From Deminuibacter soli (GTDB lineage: Bacteria > Bacteroidota > Bacteroidia > Chitinophagales > Chitinophagaceae), in NCBI RefSeq assembly GCF_003412455.1, contig NZ_QTJU01000006.1, positions 186,001-250,000 of the forward strand: a DNA stretch of 64,000 nt, given 5' to 3'. A program made the position numbers and the translations under genes. Numbering within the stretch: the first letter of the stretch is position 1; every line of letters starts with the position of its first letter. Below the pieces are notes generated by a model. It worked only from the letters and a program-made list of their open reading frames with translations, made no database searches and was not told where the DNA came from. Positions 9,635 through 19,233 of this stretch are shown here, piece after piece.

Positions 9635-10441
9635 ATGAAAAAATACTGGCTTATACTCACCGGCTTTGCTGCAGTAACCGCGGCAATGGTATCATGCAAA
9701 AAAGATCCACCTGCAGATGCAGTCTTCTCCGGCACAGGCGGCAGCGCCTTTTTAAAAATAGTACACGCATCGCCTTATTTCAGCCGTTTATCCGGCGCAT
9801 CAGACAGTTTGAATGTGTACATCAACAACAGCAAGCTTTCGGGCGGCATATTATCTTACGGCAGCATATTTCCGGGTGTGGCCGGTTCGCCGCTCAATAC
9901 CGGCACTTATGTTACCGTACCTGCCGGCAATCAAACCATCCGGGTTACGCTTAACGGCAAAACCACACCAGATTCAACCACCCTGGTAAGCCTGCAGCGC
10001 AACCTGCTGGCAGGTACCTATTATACACTGGCGCTGACAGATTCCGTAAAACTCGCAACCAGGGATTCTTCTCTGATTTTCCTACGCGATTCTTTCCCGT
10101 TGCCCATGGCCGGACCAGGTTTCACCTATGTGCGTATGATACATGCAGTAGAAAACGACACTGCCAATGCAACGGTAAATGTGTACTCATACAGGTTAAA
10201 TACTGCTGTGCTTACCAAAGTGCGGATTAACCAGACCACAGCTTTTACCGCAATCCCTGCATTGGCAGGCGGCATTATTGATACGCTTTACCTCAAACGG
10301 TCAGACACCAGTAAATATGTGATTGCTAAAATACCAACTGCGATGGTAGAGCAGCATTGTTACACCCTGTTATACGCTGGCAACGATACTACACACCTGG
10401 CTGGAAAAGGAAAGACATTGAGCTATTTCATCAACAAATAA
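9635..10441 (+). CDS. DUF4397-domain lipoprotein
   Basis: 268 residues with a lipoprotein signal (cysteine in MVSCKKD). The sequence after it, AFLKIVHASPYFSRLSG...SLNVYINN and later VRMIHAVENDTANATVNVYS, shows two DUF4397 units, a beta-sandwich domain common in surface lipoproteins. It follows the SusD gene by 24 bp and ends before a strong intrinsic terminator, so it is the last gene of the susC-susD operon. It is likely an auxiliary surface-exposed protein of this uptake complex; a binding role is inference from position. Confidence 0.82.
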   Translation: MKKYWLILTGFAAVTAAMVSCKKDPPADAVFSGTGGSAFLKIVHASPYFSRLSGASDSLNVYINNSKLSGGILSYGSIFPGVAGSPLNTGTYVTVPAGNQTIRVTLNGKTTPDSTTLVSLQRNLLAGTYYTLALTDSVKLATRDSSLIFLRDSFPLPMAGPGFTYVRMIHAVENDTANATVNVYSYRLNTAVLTKVRINQTTAFTAIPALAGGIIDTLYLKRSDTSKYVIAKIPTAMVEQHCYTLLYAGNDTTHLAGKGKTLSYFINK

Positions 10442-10466
10442 ACCCTTAACTGTAACAAACAGGCCG

Positions 10467-10496
10467 GCTGGCAACCCATGGGTTGCCAGCTTTTTT
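10467..10496 (+). terminator. Intrinsic terminator of the first SusCD operon
   Basis: A perfect 11-bp stem, GCTGGCAACCC pairing with GGGTTGCCAGC around a 2-nt loop, is followed by six T. It lies 26 bp after the DUF4397 stop. Confidence 0.92.
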
Positions 10497-10747
10497 ATGC
10501 GCCGGAATCTATACAAAAAATCGTATCCTGCGCATTTCAGCTGCTTTTTTTTGCAGGATTAACAGGCAAAAAACCGGAATAACCTGCAAAAAATTAACAT
10601 ATAAGCCCATTTTGCCGAATAATTTTGCGGTTTTATCTTGAAATTTTAACATTGCAGTAAGAACAAACGATTTGCCGCTCCCTTCGATTGCGTTTTTTTG
10701 CGTTTTTCTACTTTAAACCAAATTTATTATTATCCAAAACAGCTATC
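10497..10747 (+). other. Promoter-bearing gap before second SusC gene
   Basis: 251 bp with no gene. It contains a perfect TAnnTTTG match (TAATTTTG at 10620-10627) followed by GCGG, and further down the 21-bp element shared with the first SusC locus. If transcription begins after 10627, the shared element would sit in a 5' leader of about 110 nt; if it uses the TTG within the shared element with TACTTTAA, the leader is shorter. The sequence alone does not decide. Confidence 0.45.
10682..10702 (+). promoter_or_regulatory. 21-bp element shared by both SusC upstream regions, copy 2
   Basis: It differs from bases 4717-4737 at one of 21 positions. A TTG within it is followed 18 bp later by TACTTTAA. 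It is 45 bp before the ATG at 10748. The conservation in otherwise unlike intergenic DNA suggests a common regulator or a common 5'-leader function. Confidence 0.5.
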
Positions 10748-13700
10748 ATGAGAGTAAACCTGCCCTCTGAATCCGTCCCGGTCTTCACCCGGAGGATGAA
10801 AGTTCAACTGATTTACCTGCTCCTGTTCTTGTTTGGCGCGCTTGCAACCCTTCCCGCAGCAGCGCAAAAACAAGTGTACACAGGTAAAGTAACCAATGGT
10901 CAAACCGATTCAATTATGCCGGGCGTATCCGTCTCCATTAAAGGAACCAGCACCGGCACGGTTACCGGCACAGACGGTACATTTAAAATTGAAGCGCGTA
11001 CCGGCCAAACCATCCTCATTTCCTACGTGGGATTTACTGCCCAGGAAATCACCGCCACCCGCGACACACATTTTGATGTGCGTTTACAGGCCGAACAAAG
11101 AAGCCTGAACGATGTGGTGGTAGTTGGTTACGGCAGCCAGAAAAAAGCAAACCTTACCGGCGCCGTTGCAACGGTGGATGTTGCCAAAACATTCGACAGC
11201 AAACCACTCAACGATCCTACCAAGGCCCTGCAGGGTATTGTACCGGGCTTAACCATCCAGTACGGCAACGGCGGTTTAACCACAGGTGCTACCATCAATA
11301 TCAGGGGCCTGGGTTCGCTCAACGGTACCAGCCGCCCGCTGATCCTGGTAGACAACGTTCAAACCGACGACCTGAGCGTGATTAACCCCAGCGATATCGA
11401 AAGCATCTCTGTATTGAAAGACGCCTCTTCTGCCTCTATCTACGGTGCACGCGCTGCTTTTGGTGTGGTATTGATCAAAACCAAAACAGGTAAGAAAAAC
11501 CAGAAATCCACCATCACCTATACCAATAACTTTTCGTGGAATACACCTACTATTCTACCCGATTTTGCCAACCCTGCCGATGAGCTGAAAGCTTTGAACG
11601 ATGCAGGTGTACGCGCCGGTACTTCCTCTCCCGAAACATTCGGTATGAACATGCTGAAATTAAGAGACGGTGTAATCAACTGGCAGAAAAACTACGCCAA
11701 AACCAATACCGGCAAGGAAATGATACTGGGCCAGGATTGGGACATGGTAGATGGCCATGCTTATTTCTATAAAACATGGGATCCTAAAAAAGAGATGCTG
11801 AACAAATACACACCATCTCAACTGCATACCATCAGCTTCCAGGGCGGTAACGATAAAATCGGCTACTATTTATCCGGTGGCTACAGCAATGACGGCGGTA
11901 TCATTAAAATGAACTCGGATAATGTTAAAAAATACAACATTACCGCAGGCGTTAATGCTGCTGTTACTGATTGGCTCGATGTACGCGTGAAAACCATGTT
12001 CCGCAACTACAACTACGAGTATCCTTACCAGTACCAGACCTACTGGTATTATTTCTGGCGTTGGGGTGCTTACTTCCCTTACGGTACCTACCAGGGACAT
12101 TATTTCCGTGTTAACTCAGCTTACCTGGATGCAGCCAGCAAATCAAGTCTCAATGACAACTACAACCGTGTAGACCTGGGTGCTACCGTAAAAATTGCCA
12201 AAGGCTTAACCTTTAATGCCGACTATACCATTGGCCGCGACAACCCGTTAAGGCACGATGCAGGTGGTCCCGTATATGCATGGGACTTCTGGTCTGCCGC
12301 AACCGGCCCAATGTTGCCATTGAACAATATTGCCAGCGCCTCACAGGATGTTGTAACTTATACCAACGGCCGCTTACTGGTAAATACTTTCAACGGTTAC
12401 GCTACTTACCAGACACATTACAAGGATCATAATTTTAAACTGGTAGCTGGTATCAACGCTGAAAAAGACGAAAACATCAACTTCCTCGCTGCACGCAAAG
12501 GCCTGCTCGACCCATCACAGGGTGAACTCGGCCTGGCTTATGGCGACCAGACTGCTGCTCCAAGCGGCTCCAGTGTTCCGCTTGGCTGGAGCACAAACGG
12601 ACATGGCAAACTGGCCTATGCCGGTTATTTCGGCCGTCTCAACTACGATTACAAAGGCAAATACCTGCTGGAATTAAATGGCCGTTACGATGGTTCTTCT
12701 TCACTGTCTCCCACCAACCGCTGGGCATTTTTCCCTTCCGGTTCTGCAGGTTGGCGTGTAACCGAAGAGAAATTCGCACAATCATTTAAATCAGTGGTGT
12801 CTGATCTGAAATTGCGCGGTTCTTACGGTTCTATCGGTAACCAGGACCTTGGTGGCCAGTACTTCCTGCCTACCATGACAGCAGGCCAGGCCAACTGGAT
12901 GAATGGCAGCAGCTATGCGCAGTACATCGGTCAGCCATCTGCAGTAGCCCAATCGCTGCTGTGGGAAAAAGTACAAACGCTTGATTTCGGTATGGACGCC
13001 CGCTTCCTGAAAAATCATGTAGGTGTTACGTTCGACTGGTACCAGCGCGATACCAAAGGCATGCTGCAGGCAACTTCAGTGCCATCTACCTTTGGCACTT
13101 CAGGCCCCAGGATTAATGCCGGTAACCTGCGCACCAGCGGCTACGAAATTGCGGTTGATGCGAATTACACAGTTGGCAGAGACATACAGCTGTATGGTAC
13201 CCTGTCATTTACCGATTACAAAACAAAGATCACCAAATACGATAACCCCAACTTCAACATTGGCCAGAACTACGTAGGCAAAACTTACGGTGAAATCTGG
13301 GGCTTTGAAACAGACCGTTATTTTACGGCAGCTGACTTTGATGCTTCCGGCAAACCTGTTGCAGGCGTAGCCGACCAAACCAACCTGAAATCAGGCAACT
13401 TTAACTTCGGCGCAGGTGATGTGAAATACAAAGACCTGAACGGCGATGGGAAAATTGACGGCGGTAAATCAACACTGAACGATCATGGTGATCTGAAAGT
13501 GATTGGCAATACCGAACCACGTTATATCTACAGCGCGCGTTTGGGTGGCTCATGGAACAACTTCGATCTGGATGTATTTATCCAGGGCGTAGGCAAACGT
13601 TCATGGTGGGGTACCGGTCAAACCATTTTACCGTTGTACCAGAGCATCGATATCCTGTATGCGAACCAGATGGACTACTGGACACCCACACACACCGATG

Positions 13701-14035
13701 CACGTTATCCCAATCCTTTCCCTGGTAACGGAACAGGTACAGTTGGCGGCATCAGCGCCGGCGGCAATAACTTTTACCCGCAAAGCAAATACCTGTTGAA
13801 CCTCGCCTATTGCAGGTTGAAAAACGTAACCTTTGGTTATACGTTGCCAAGAAAATTGCTGAGCAAATACAATATCCAGAAATTACGCTTCTATGTGAGC
13901 GGGGAAAACCTGGCAGAAATATCTAATGTAGGTGCGCCGATTGATCCTGAAATTACAACAGGTGAAACAAGCGGTATTGGCAGAACCTGGCCGTTTATGC
14001 GTTCTTATTCATTCGGTTTACAACTTACATTCTAA
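10748..14035 (+). CDS. SusC/RagA-like TonB-dependent receptor (second locus)
   Basis: 1095 residues from the ATG at 10748; a second in-frame ATG at 10796 lies just before the hydrophobic signal core (LIYLLLFLFGALATLPAAAQ) and is an equally possible start. Order of domains: beta-sandwich (YTGKVTNGQTDSIMPGVSVS), the SusC signature LNDVVVVGYGSQKK, plug domain (RPLILVDNVQTDD, SISVLKDASSASIYGARAAF), and a long barrel ending SFGLQLTF. It acts as an outer-membrane, TonB-driven importer paired with the next gene. A calcium-binding-like DLNGDGKIDG loop is visible in the late barrel. Substrate unknown. Confidence 0.93.
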   Translation: MRVNLPSESVPVFTRRMKVQLIYLLLFLFGALATLPAAAQKQVYTGKVTNGQTDSIMPGVSVSIKGTSTGTVTGTDGTFKIEARTGQTILISYVGFTAQEITATRDTHFDVRLQAEQRSLNDVVVVGYGSQKKANLTGAVATVDVAKTFDSKPLNDPTKALQGIVPGLTIQYGNGGLTTGATINIRGLGSLNGTSRPLILVDNVQTDDLSVINPSDIESISVLKDASSASIYGARAAFGVVLIKTKTGKKNQKSTITYTNNFSWNTPTILPDFANPADELKALNDAGVRAGTSSPETFGMNMLKLRDGVINWQKNYAKTNTGKEMILGQDWDMVDGHAYFYKTWDPKKEMLNKYTPSQLHTISFQGGNDKIGYYLSGGYSNDGGIIKMNSDNVKKYNITAGVNAAVTDWLDVRVKTMFRNYNYEYPYQYQTYWYYFWRWGAYFPYGTYQGHYFRVNSAYLDAASKSSLNDNYNRVDLGATVKIAKGLTFNADYTIGRDNPLRHDAGGPVYAWDFWSAATGPMLPLNNIASASQDVVTYTNGRLLVNTFNGYATYQTHYKDHNFKLVAGINAEKDENINFLAARKGLLDPSQGELGLAYGDQTAAPSGSSVPLGWSTNGHGKLAYAGYFGRLNYDYKGKYLLELNGRYDGSSSLSPTNRWAFFPSGSAGWRVTEEKFAQSFKSVVSDLKLRGSYGSIGNQDLGGQYFLPTMTAGQANWMNGSSYAQYIGQPSAVAQSLLWEKVQTLDFGMDARFLKNHVGVTFDWYQRDTKGMLQATSVPSTFGTSGPRINAGNLRTSGYEIAVDANYTVGRDIQLYGTLSFTDYKTKITKYDNPNFNIGQNYVGKTYGEIWGFETDRYFTAADFDASGKPVAGVADQTNLKSGNFNFGAGDVKYKDLNGDGKIDGGKSTLNDHGDLKVIGNTEPRYIYSARLGGSWNNFDLDVFIQGVGKRSWWGTGQTILPLYQSIDILYANQMDYWTPTHTDARYPNPFPGNGTGTVGGISAGGNNFYPQSKYLLNLAYCRLKNVTFGYTLPRKLLSKYNIQKLRFYVSGENLAEISNVGAPIDPEITTGETSGIGRTWPFMRSYSFGLQLTF

Positions 14036-14066
14036 CAAACTGATCAACGAAGCTAATTTTTCAAAT

Positions 14067-15716
14067 ATGAAATCAAAAAAAGCTTTATTGCCGATGTTGC
14101 TGCTCATATGCACTTCAATGGCATGTAAAAAATACGTCGACGTAACCAACCCGGATACTTTTATAGATCCGTATTACTGGAAAGATGAAAACAGCGTAAA
14201 AGCCTACAGCTGGGAATTTTACAACCTGTTCACCGGCTATGGCAACGGCAGTTCTGCCAGCGGCGATTTCTACTTTCCCTCTTTAACCGACGACCAGGCT
14301 GCTGCTACTTTTACGCAGTACCCGCAAACCACGGCAAGCACCAACGGAAGCTGGTTCTTTGGTTACATACGCAAAGCCAATATACTGCTGGAGCGTGTAG
14401 ACCTGGCAAGTATGAGTGATGAAGCCAAAAACAACTGGAAAGGTATCGCACACTTCTTCAGGGCTTACCAGTATTTTCAGCTGGTACAAACCTTCGGAGA
14501 TGTACCCTGGTTCAGCCATTCAATGGACATCAGCGATTCTGCCAATATTTATAAACCACGTGACCCGCGTGCCCTGGTAATGGATAGTGTAAAAGCCGAT
14601 CTTGACTTTGCCATTGCCAACCTGCGCGCCAATGCCGGTGATAATACAGTAAACAGGGACGTGGCTCTCGCCCTGCAGTCAAGGGTGTGTTTATATGAAG
14701 GTACTTACCGCAAATACCACATTGAGTTGAAACTGCCCAATGCCGATGATTACCTCAAAGCATCGCAGGATGCCAGCAGCAAACTGATGGCTTCAACTTA
14801 TGCGCTTTCGCCCGATTACCAGGCCAATTACAACTCTGTAAACCTGGGTACCAACAAAGAGATGATCCTGTATAAAAGATATGAACCCGCTTATTTAACC
14901 CATTCACTGATTGCTTATAACTACAGCAGTACTGCTATGAATGGCTTGTCTAAAGCAGCGGTTGAATCATACCTGTGTTCAGATGGTTTACCCATCAGCA
15001 GCTCTCCCCTGTACAAAGGCGACAATACCATTGCTGATTTAACCACCAACCGCGACAGGCGTTTGAAAGTAACCATCGATACCGCTGCACTTTGCTACAC
15101 CGGTAACCCGCTGGGTTCCTTCAGCTCAAGCACCGGTTACAGACCCACCAAGTTTTTGCCTGCAACCATTGATCTTACGCAGGTACAGATTGGTACAAAC
15201 GTAACAGACGCTCCCCTGTTCTGGCTTTCTGAAATATACCTGAACTATGCAGAAGCAAGCGCAGAGCTGGCAGATGATGGTAAATACAATATCGTACAGT
15301 CTGATATTGACAACACCATCAACAAACTGCGCGCCCGTGCTAAAGTGGCCCCGCTTTTACTGAGCAATGTGCCCAACGATCCCAAAAGAGATCCTTCTGT
15401 AAGTGCATTACTTTGGGAAGTACGCCGCGAAAGAAGAGTGGAACTGATGATGGACGGTTTCCGCCTGCAAGACCTGTACCGCTGGAAAAAAGGCGATTAC
15501 ATGGACAGTAACAAGAACCCCGATTCATTCCTCGGTGCACACGTACCTGCAAACGGAAAAGTAACATTGAATGCTGACGGTTACATCATGCCGTACAAGG
15601 CTACCTTGCAGAGAGTGTTTGTAGATCCCAAAAACTACTTATCAGCAATCCCAACCAGCCAGATATTGTTATACCCTGCTGCCATACAAGCCAGCATGCA
15701 AAACCCGGGCTGGTAA
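14067..15716 (+). CDS. SusD/RagB-family lipoprotein (second locus)
   Basis: 549 residues starting at the ATG at 14067, 31 bp after the SusC stop. The lipoprotein signal ends in CTSMACKKYVD. The sequence carries canonical SusD blocks: FRAYQYFQLVQTFGDVPWF, LALQSRVCLYEGTYRKY, LNYAEASAEL and the C-terminal EVRRERRVELMMDGFRLQDLYRWKKG. This is the classical SusD branch, distinct from the SusD-like_2 protein of the first locus, so the two loci are not a simple tandem duplication. It forms the ligand-binding lid for the SusC upstream. A terminator follows immediately. Confidence 0.94.
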   Translation: MKSKKALLPMLLLICTSMACKKYVDVTNPDTFIDPYYWKDENSVKAYSWEFYNLFTGYGNGSSASGDFYFPSLTDDQAAATFTQYPQTTASTNGSWFFGYIRKANILLERVDLASMSDEAKNNWKGIAHFFRAYQYFQLVQTFGDVPWFSHSMDISDSANIYKPRDPRALVMDSVKADLDFAIANLRANAGDNTVNRDVALALQSRVCLYEGTYRKYHIELKLPNADDYLKASQDASSKLMASTYALSPDYQANYNSVNLGTNKEMILYKRYEPAYLTHSLIAYNYSSTAMNGLSKAAVESYLCSDGLPISSSPLYKGDNTIADLTTNRDRRLKVTIDTAALCYTGNPLGSFSSSTGYRPTKFLPATIDLTQVQIGTNVTDAPLFWLSEIYLNYAEASAELADDGKYNIVQSDIDNTINKLRARAKVAPLLLSNVPNDPKRDPSVSALLWEVRRERRVELMMDGFRLQDLYRWKKGDYMDSNKNPDSFLGAHVPANGKVTLNADGYIMPYKATLQRVFVDPKNYLSAIPTSQILLYPAAIQASMQNPGW

Positions 15717-15737
15717 GCAATTCCCTTTCCTTTTTGT

Positions 15738-15771
15738 CAACCGGAAGCCATCGTGCTTCCGGTTGTATTTT
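15738..15771 (+). terminator. Intrinsic terminator of the second SusCD operon
   Basis: CAACCGGAAGC pairs perfectly with GCTTCCGGTTG over a 6-nt loop, followed by TATTTTAG. The T-run is short but the 11-bp stem is strong and correctly placed after the SusD stop. Confidence 0.85.
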
Positions 15772-15794
15772 AGCCATAGCATAATAACCATTCC

Positions 15795-17639
15795 ATGATA
15801 AAAACATCCATGCTTACCGCGTTGCTGCTGCTGTTACTGCTGCAAACACGCGCACAGCAGTTCCGCTTCGCTTTTGTATCTGACACACATATCGGCAGCA
15901 ACAATGCCGATGAAGACCTCCGCAGAACCGTTCGCGACATCAATGCCAATCCTGCCTTGCAGTTTGTAGTACTCACAGGAGACATCACCGATTTTGGCGC
16001 AGACAGGGAATTTACACTCGCCAAAACCATACTCGACAGCCTAAACAAACCCTGGTACATTATACCCGGCAACCACGATGCCAACTGGAGCGAAAGCGGT
16101 GCCAACAGTTTCAAAACCATTTTTGGCAATGAATGCTTCGCCTTTACACACGGCAACTTTTTATTCGTAGGCACCAGCTCTGGTCCAAACATGCGCATGG
16201 GGCCCGGGCAAGTGCCGCGTGAGCACATCGTGTTCCTCGATTCTGTGCTCAACAGCAAAAAAAATGCAGGCAAGCGTTTGATATACCTTAACCATTACCC
16301 GCAGGATAGCGCACAAAACAACTGGTACGAAGCCATTGACCGTATTAAAAAAGCCGATATTGAACTCGTATTGTGTGGCCATGGCCACTCTAACCATGCC
16401 TACTCTTTTGAAGGCATACCCGGTGTAATGGGCCGCTCTAACCTGCGCGCGAAAGATAGCCTGGGCGGTTACAACATTGTTACCTTCAGCAACGACAGCG
16501 CATGGTTCAATATTAAAAAGCCAGGCTTGCCCGAAGGCCCTGTGTGGACACGCACTGCCTTGTTCAATCACCATTACGAAAAAGACACTACACAATATTA
16601 CCGCCCCTCGTTCTCCGTAAACACACAATACCCTTCCATTAAACAGGTATGGCAATACAAGGCATCGAGCGATATTGGTGCAGGCACTGCTATAATGGGT
16701 GATAATGTAATCAGTACTAATACAGGTGGTGAAATTTTCGCATTGAATGTAAAATCAGGCCGTGTGCAATGGCGTTTTAAAACAAGCGGAAAAATTTACT
16801 CCACCCCTGCTGTGGCAGGCAACAGTGTTGTGGTAGGCTCAAGCGATCATTTTATTTACTGCCTCGACAACAAAGGCAAACTGCGCTGGAAAGTGCAAAC
16901 AGAAAAGCCTGTAGTGGCTTCTCCAATTATCGGTAACAACATCGTTTACATTGGCGCTTCTGATGGCCATTTCAGGGCAATAGACCTGCAGAGTGGCAAA
17001 CCAGTGTGGGACTTTGGCGATGTAAGCGGCTTTGTGGTCAGCAAGCCGTTGCTGTACCAGGGCAATGTATATTTCGGCTGCTGGAACAATGATTTTTATG
17101 CGCTTGACCAGGCCACCGGCAAACTGGTTTGGAAATGGAGCAATGGTACCACCAACCGCATGTATTCACCTGCAGTGTGCACACCTGTAGGCACAGGCGG
17201 CAATGTATTTATCGTAGCGCCCGACCGCTATATGACATCTTTCAACGCAGCCACCGGTGCTGTTAACTGGCGTGTGCAGCCACCCAAGCAACGCGTACGC
17301 GAATCAATGGGGCTTTCGGCAGACAGCAGTATGATTCATGTAAAAACCATGGAAGGAGAAGTATACGGCGTAGCAGCCAGTGCGCAGCAAATGAATTTTA
17401 TATGGCAGGCCAATGTGCAGCTGGGATACGAATTGTGCCCATCTACCTTAGTTGAACAAAACCATATACTGTTTGTACCTACACACTCCGGTATGGTATG
17501 TGCCATCGATAAACAAAGCGGCAATGTACTGTGGCAGCACAAAATTTCCAACTGCCTCGTCAACAGCATTATGCCGGTAAATGAACACAACATTATTGTA
17601 AGCACTATGGACGGACAGCTCACCTCCCTCTCGTTCTAA
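15795..17639 (+). CDS. Exported metallophosphoesterase fused to a PQQ-type beta-propeller
   Basis: 614 residues. A signal peptide (to about residue 21) precedes a calcineurin-like phosphoesterase domain with all metal-ligand motifs: D30-T-H32, VVLTGDITD, IIPGNHD, LIYLNHY and LCGHGHS. From about residue 275 the protein changes to PQQ-like propeller blades, seen as repeated W-x-F/Y-K...G-x-I-Y-STPAVAGN and VYIGASDGHFRAIDLQSGKPVWDF units. The fusion suggests a periplasmic or surface phosphodiesterase or phosphatase whose propeller binds a partner or substrate; propeller repeats alone do not prove PQQ binding. It is a single-gene unit between two terminators. Substrate unknown. Confidence 0.88.
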   Translation: MIKTSMLTALLLLLLLQTRAQQFRFAFVSDTHIGSNNADEDLRRTVRDINANPALQFVVLTGDITDFGADREFTLAKTILDSLNKPWYIIPGNHDANWSESGANSFKTIFGNECFAFTHGNFLFVGTSSGPNMRMGPGQVPREHIVFLDSVLNSKKNAGKRLIYLNHYPQDSAQNNWYEAIDRIKKADIELVLCGHGHSNHAYSFEGIPGVMGRSNLRAKDSLGGYNIVTFSNDSAWFNIKKPGLPEGPVWTRTALFNHHYEKDTTQYYRPSFSVNTQYPSIKQVWQYKASSDIGAGTAIMGDNVISTNTGGEIFALNVKSGRVQWRFKTSGKIYSTPAVAGNSVVVGSSDHFIYCLDNKGKLRWKVQTEKPVVASPIIGNNIVYIGASDGHFRAIDLQSGKPVWDFGDVSGFVVSKPLLYQGNVYFGCWNNDFYALDQATGKLVWKWSNGTTNRMYSPAVCTPVGTGGNVFIVAPDRYMTSFNAATGAVNWRVQPPKQRVRESMGLSADSSMIHVKTMEGEVYGVAASAQQMNFIWQANVQLGYELCPSTLVEQNHILFVPTHSGMVCAIDKQSGNVLWQHKISNCLVNSIMPVNEHNIIVSTMDGQLTSLSF

Positions 17640-17659
17640 GCACTGCTTTCATAATTAAA

Positions 17660-17691
17660 AAGGGCGCAAAGAATAACATCTTTGCGCCCTT
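17660..17691. terminator. Intrinsic terminator, probably bidirectional
   Basis: A 13-bp perfect stem (AAGGGCGCAAAGA with TCTTTGCGCCCTT, 6-nt loop) lies between two convergent genes. Only short T/A tracts flank it, on both sides, so it could serve either strand. Confidence 0.75.
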
Positions 17692-17737
17692 CATGTTTAA
17701 AAAATTTTCGCTGCAATCACTTACAAAAAAATTAACC

Positions 17738-17878
17738 ATTCACTATTCAATATCGTTTAGTTAACGGCTCCTTTGTGAATTTTGTGGGTTTTCCCTTTGT
17801 GTTCTTTGTCCATAGGACTCCTTCGGAGCGGTAAAAATATAAATCACGCTTAACTAAACGACATTGATTCACTATTCA
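17738..17878. repeat. MITE-like inverted-repeat element flanked by 12-bp direct repeats
   Basis: CAATATCGTTTAGTTAA (17748-17764) is inverted at 17850-17866 with one mismatch, enclosing 85 bp without a gene. The pair is bordered by identical ATTCACTATTCA at 17738-17749 and 17867-17878 (left copy overlaps the inverted repeat by 2 bp). The arrangement resembles a tiny non-autonomous element with target duplication, but the border word also occurs near 27.1-27.2 kb as part of a simple-repeat family, so the duplication may be coincidental. Confidence 0.5.
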
Positions 17879-17896
17879 CCGGCTCTTTATCCCTCA

Positions 17897-19129
17897 CTAA
17901 TAAAAAAAGATATAACCAATAAATATCGCAATCACCGCACCTATAAATTCTGTTAATAAACCTGCACTAATGGCATACCGCGGGTTTTTAATGCCTACAC
18001 GGCCAAAGTACAGGGCAATGATATAAAAAGTACTGTCTGCCGTGCCATGAAAAATGCAGGCAATCTTACCTGCAAAACTATCTGGTCCGTAGGCCTTCAT
18101 TACATCCAGCATCAGCCCTCTTGCGCCGCCGCCGCTGAAGGGTTTCATCAGCGCAACAGGCAGGGCCGGCGTAAATTCTGTATTAATACCGGTTAAATGA
18201 ATAAGCCAGGTAATACCCTGCACCATAAAATCAAGCGCACCACTGTAGCGGAATACACTAATGGCTACCAGCATACCGGTGAGGTAAGGTATAATCTGCA
18301 ATACCACCCCAAATCCTTCTTTGGCGCCTTCAATAAACGTATCGAATATGGCAACCTTTTTAAAAACGCCTGCCAGTATAATGCCCACGATAATCACCAT
18401 CAGCGTAAGGTTGCCAAATACCTTGCTGAAGTTTTCTTTCTGTTCGGGTGTCATCATACCCACACCCGCCATCATTAAGCCAACAATGCCAACCAGGGCC
18501 AGCAGCCAGAGAACCAGCGTACTATCCCAGCGCAGCTTCTGTTTAAAGCTAAGCACAAATATGCCTGCCAGCGTGGTACACACAGTACCCAATACACAGG
18601 GAATAAACACACTCGACGCCTGCGTGGAATGCATGCTTACGCGGTAAGCAATTATAGATAAAGGAATCAATGTTAACCCGCTGGCATGCAGCACCAGGAA
18701 CATGATCTGTGAATTGCTGGCCTTGTTTTTATCCGGGTTCATTTCCTGCAGGCTTTCCATGGCTTTGAGGCCAAAAGGGGTGGCTGCATTATCAAGGCCC
18801 AGCATATTCGCGCTGAAGTTCATTACCATTTGCCCCATGGCCGGGTGGTTATCGGGCACTTCGGGAAACAGGCGTTTCATTAATGGGTTCAGTCTGCGCG
18901 CCAGCCAGTTAACACCACCTGCTTTTTCCGCAATGTTCATAATGCCCAGGAAAAACACCATGGTACCTGCCAGCGGCAGCGATACATCCATCACCGCGAT
19001 TTTGGCAGTATCGAACATTTTTTCTACCAGCACCTGGAAAATAGCATTGTCATGCAGAAAAGCAAATTTGCACAAGGCCACAGCAAAACCGATGACAAAA
19101 AATCCAACCCAAACAATATTTAACGCCAT
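17897..19129 (-). CDS. Fused SpmA/SpmB-like nucleoside-recognition (Gate) membrane protein
   Basis: 410 residues, polytopic membrane protein. The first half resembles SpmA (SLPLAGTMVFFLGIMNIAEKAG, MGQMVMNFSANMLGLDNAATPFGLKAM), and the second half resembles SpmB (GAKEGFGVVLQIIPYLTGMLVAISVF, MKPFSGGGARGLMLDVM, IFHGTADSTFYIIALYFG). In Bacillus these are two spore-maturation proteins; in non-sporulating Bacteroidota the fused form is common and its role is unclear, perhaps transport. The name should not be read as evidence of sporulation. It is convergent with the upstream phosphoesterase. Confidence 0.88.
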   Translation of the reverse strand: MALNIVWVGFFVIGFAVALCKFAFLHDNAIFQVLVEKMFDTAKIAVMDVSLPLAGTMVFFLGIMNIAEKAGGVNWLARRLNPLMKRLFPEVPDNHPAMGQMVMNFSANMLGLDNAATPFGLKAMESLQEMNPDKNKASNSQIMFLVLHASGLTLIPLSIIAYRVSMHSTQASSVFIPCVLGTVCTTLAGIFVLSFKQKLRWDSTLVLWLLALVGIVGLMMAGVGMMTPEQKENFSKVFGNLTLMVIIVGIILAGVFKKVAIFDTFIEGAKEGFGVVLQIIPYLTGMLVAISVFRYSGALDFMVQGITWLIHLTGINTEFTPALPVALMKPFSGGGARGLMLDVMKAYGPDSFAGKIACIFHGTADSTFYIIALYFGRVGIKNPRYAISAGLLTEFIGAVIAIFIGYIFFY

Positions 19130-19233
19130 ACCCGGAATTTAAGCAGTTTGGCGTTCTCAATAGCCCGCAAGTACAGAAAAACGCCGCCAAAAAGCTAAAA
19201 ATAAATGTTTCTTTCTGCTTTCCGGCGAATCTG

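Noticed and set aside
4821-15716. Calling the two SusCD pairs a polysaccharide utilisation locus
   Set aside because: No glycoside hydrolase, polysaccharide lyase, hybrid two-component system or sigma/anti-sigma pair is present. The substrates could be other than glycans.
17897-19129. Sporulation role of the SpmA/SpmB-like protein
   Set aside because: The family is widespread in non-sporulating bacteria, and nothing else here relates to spores.
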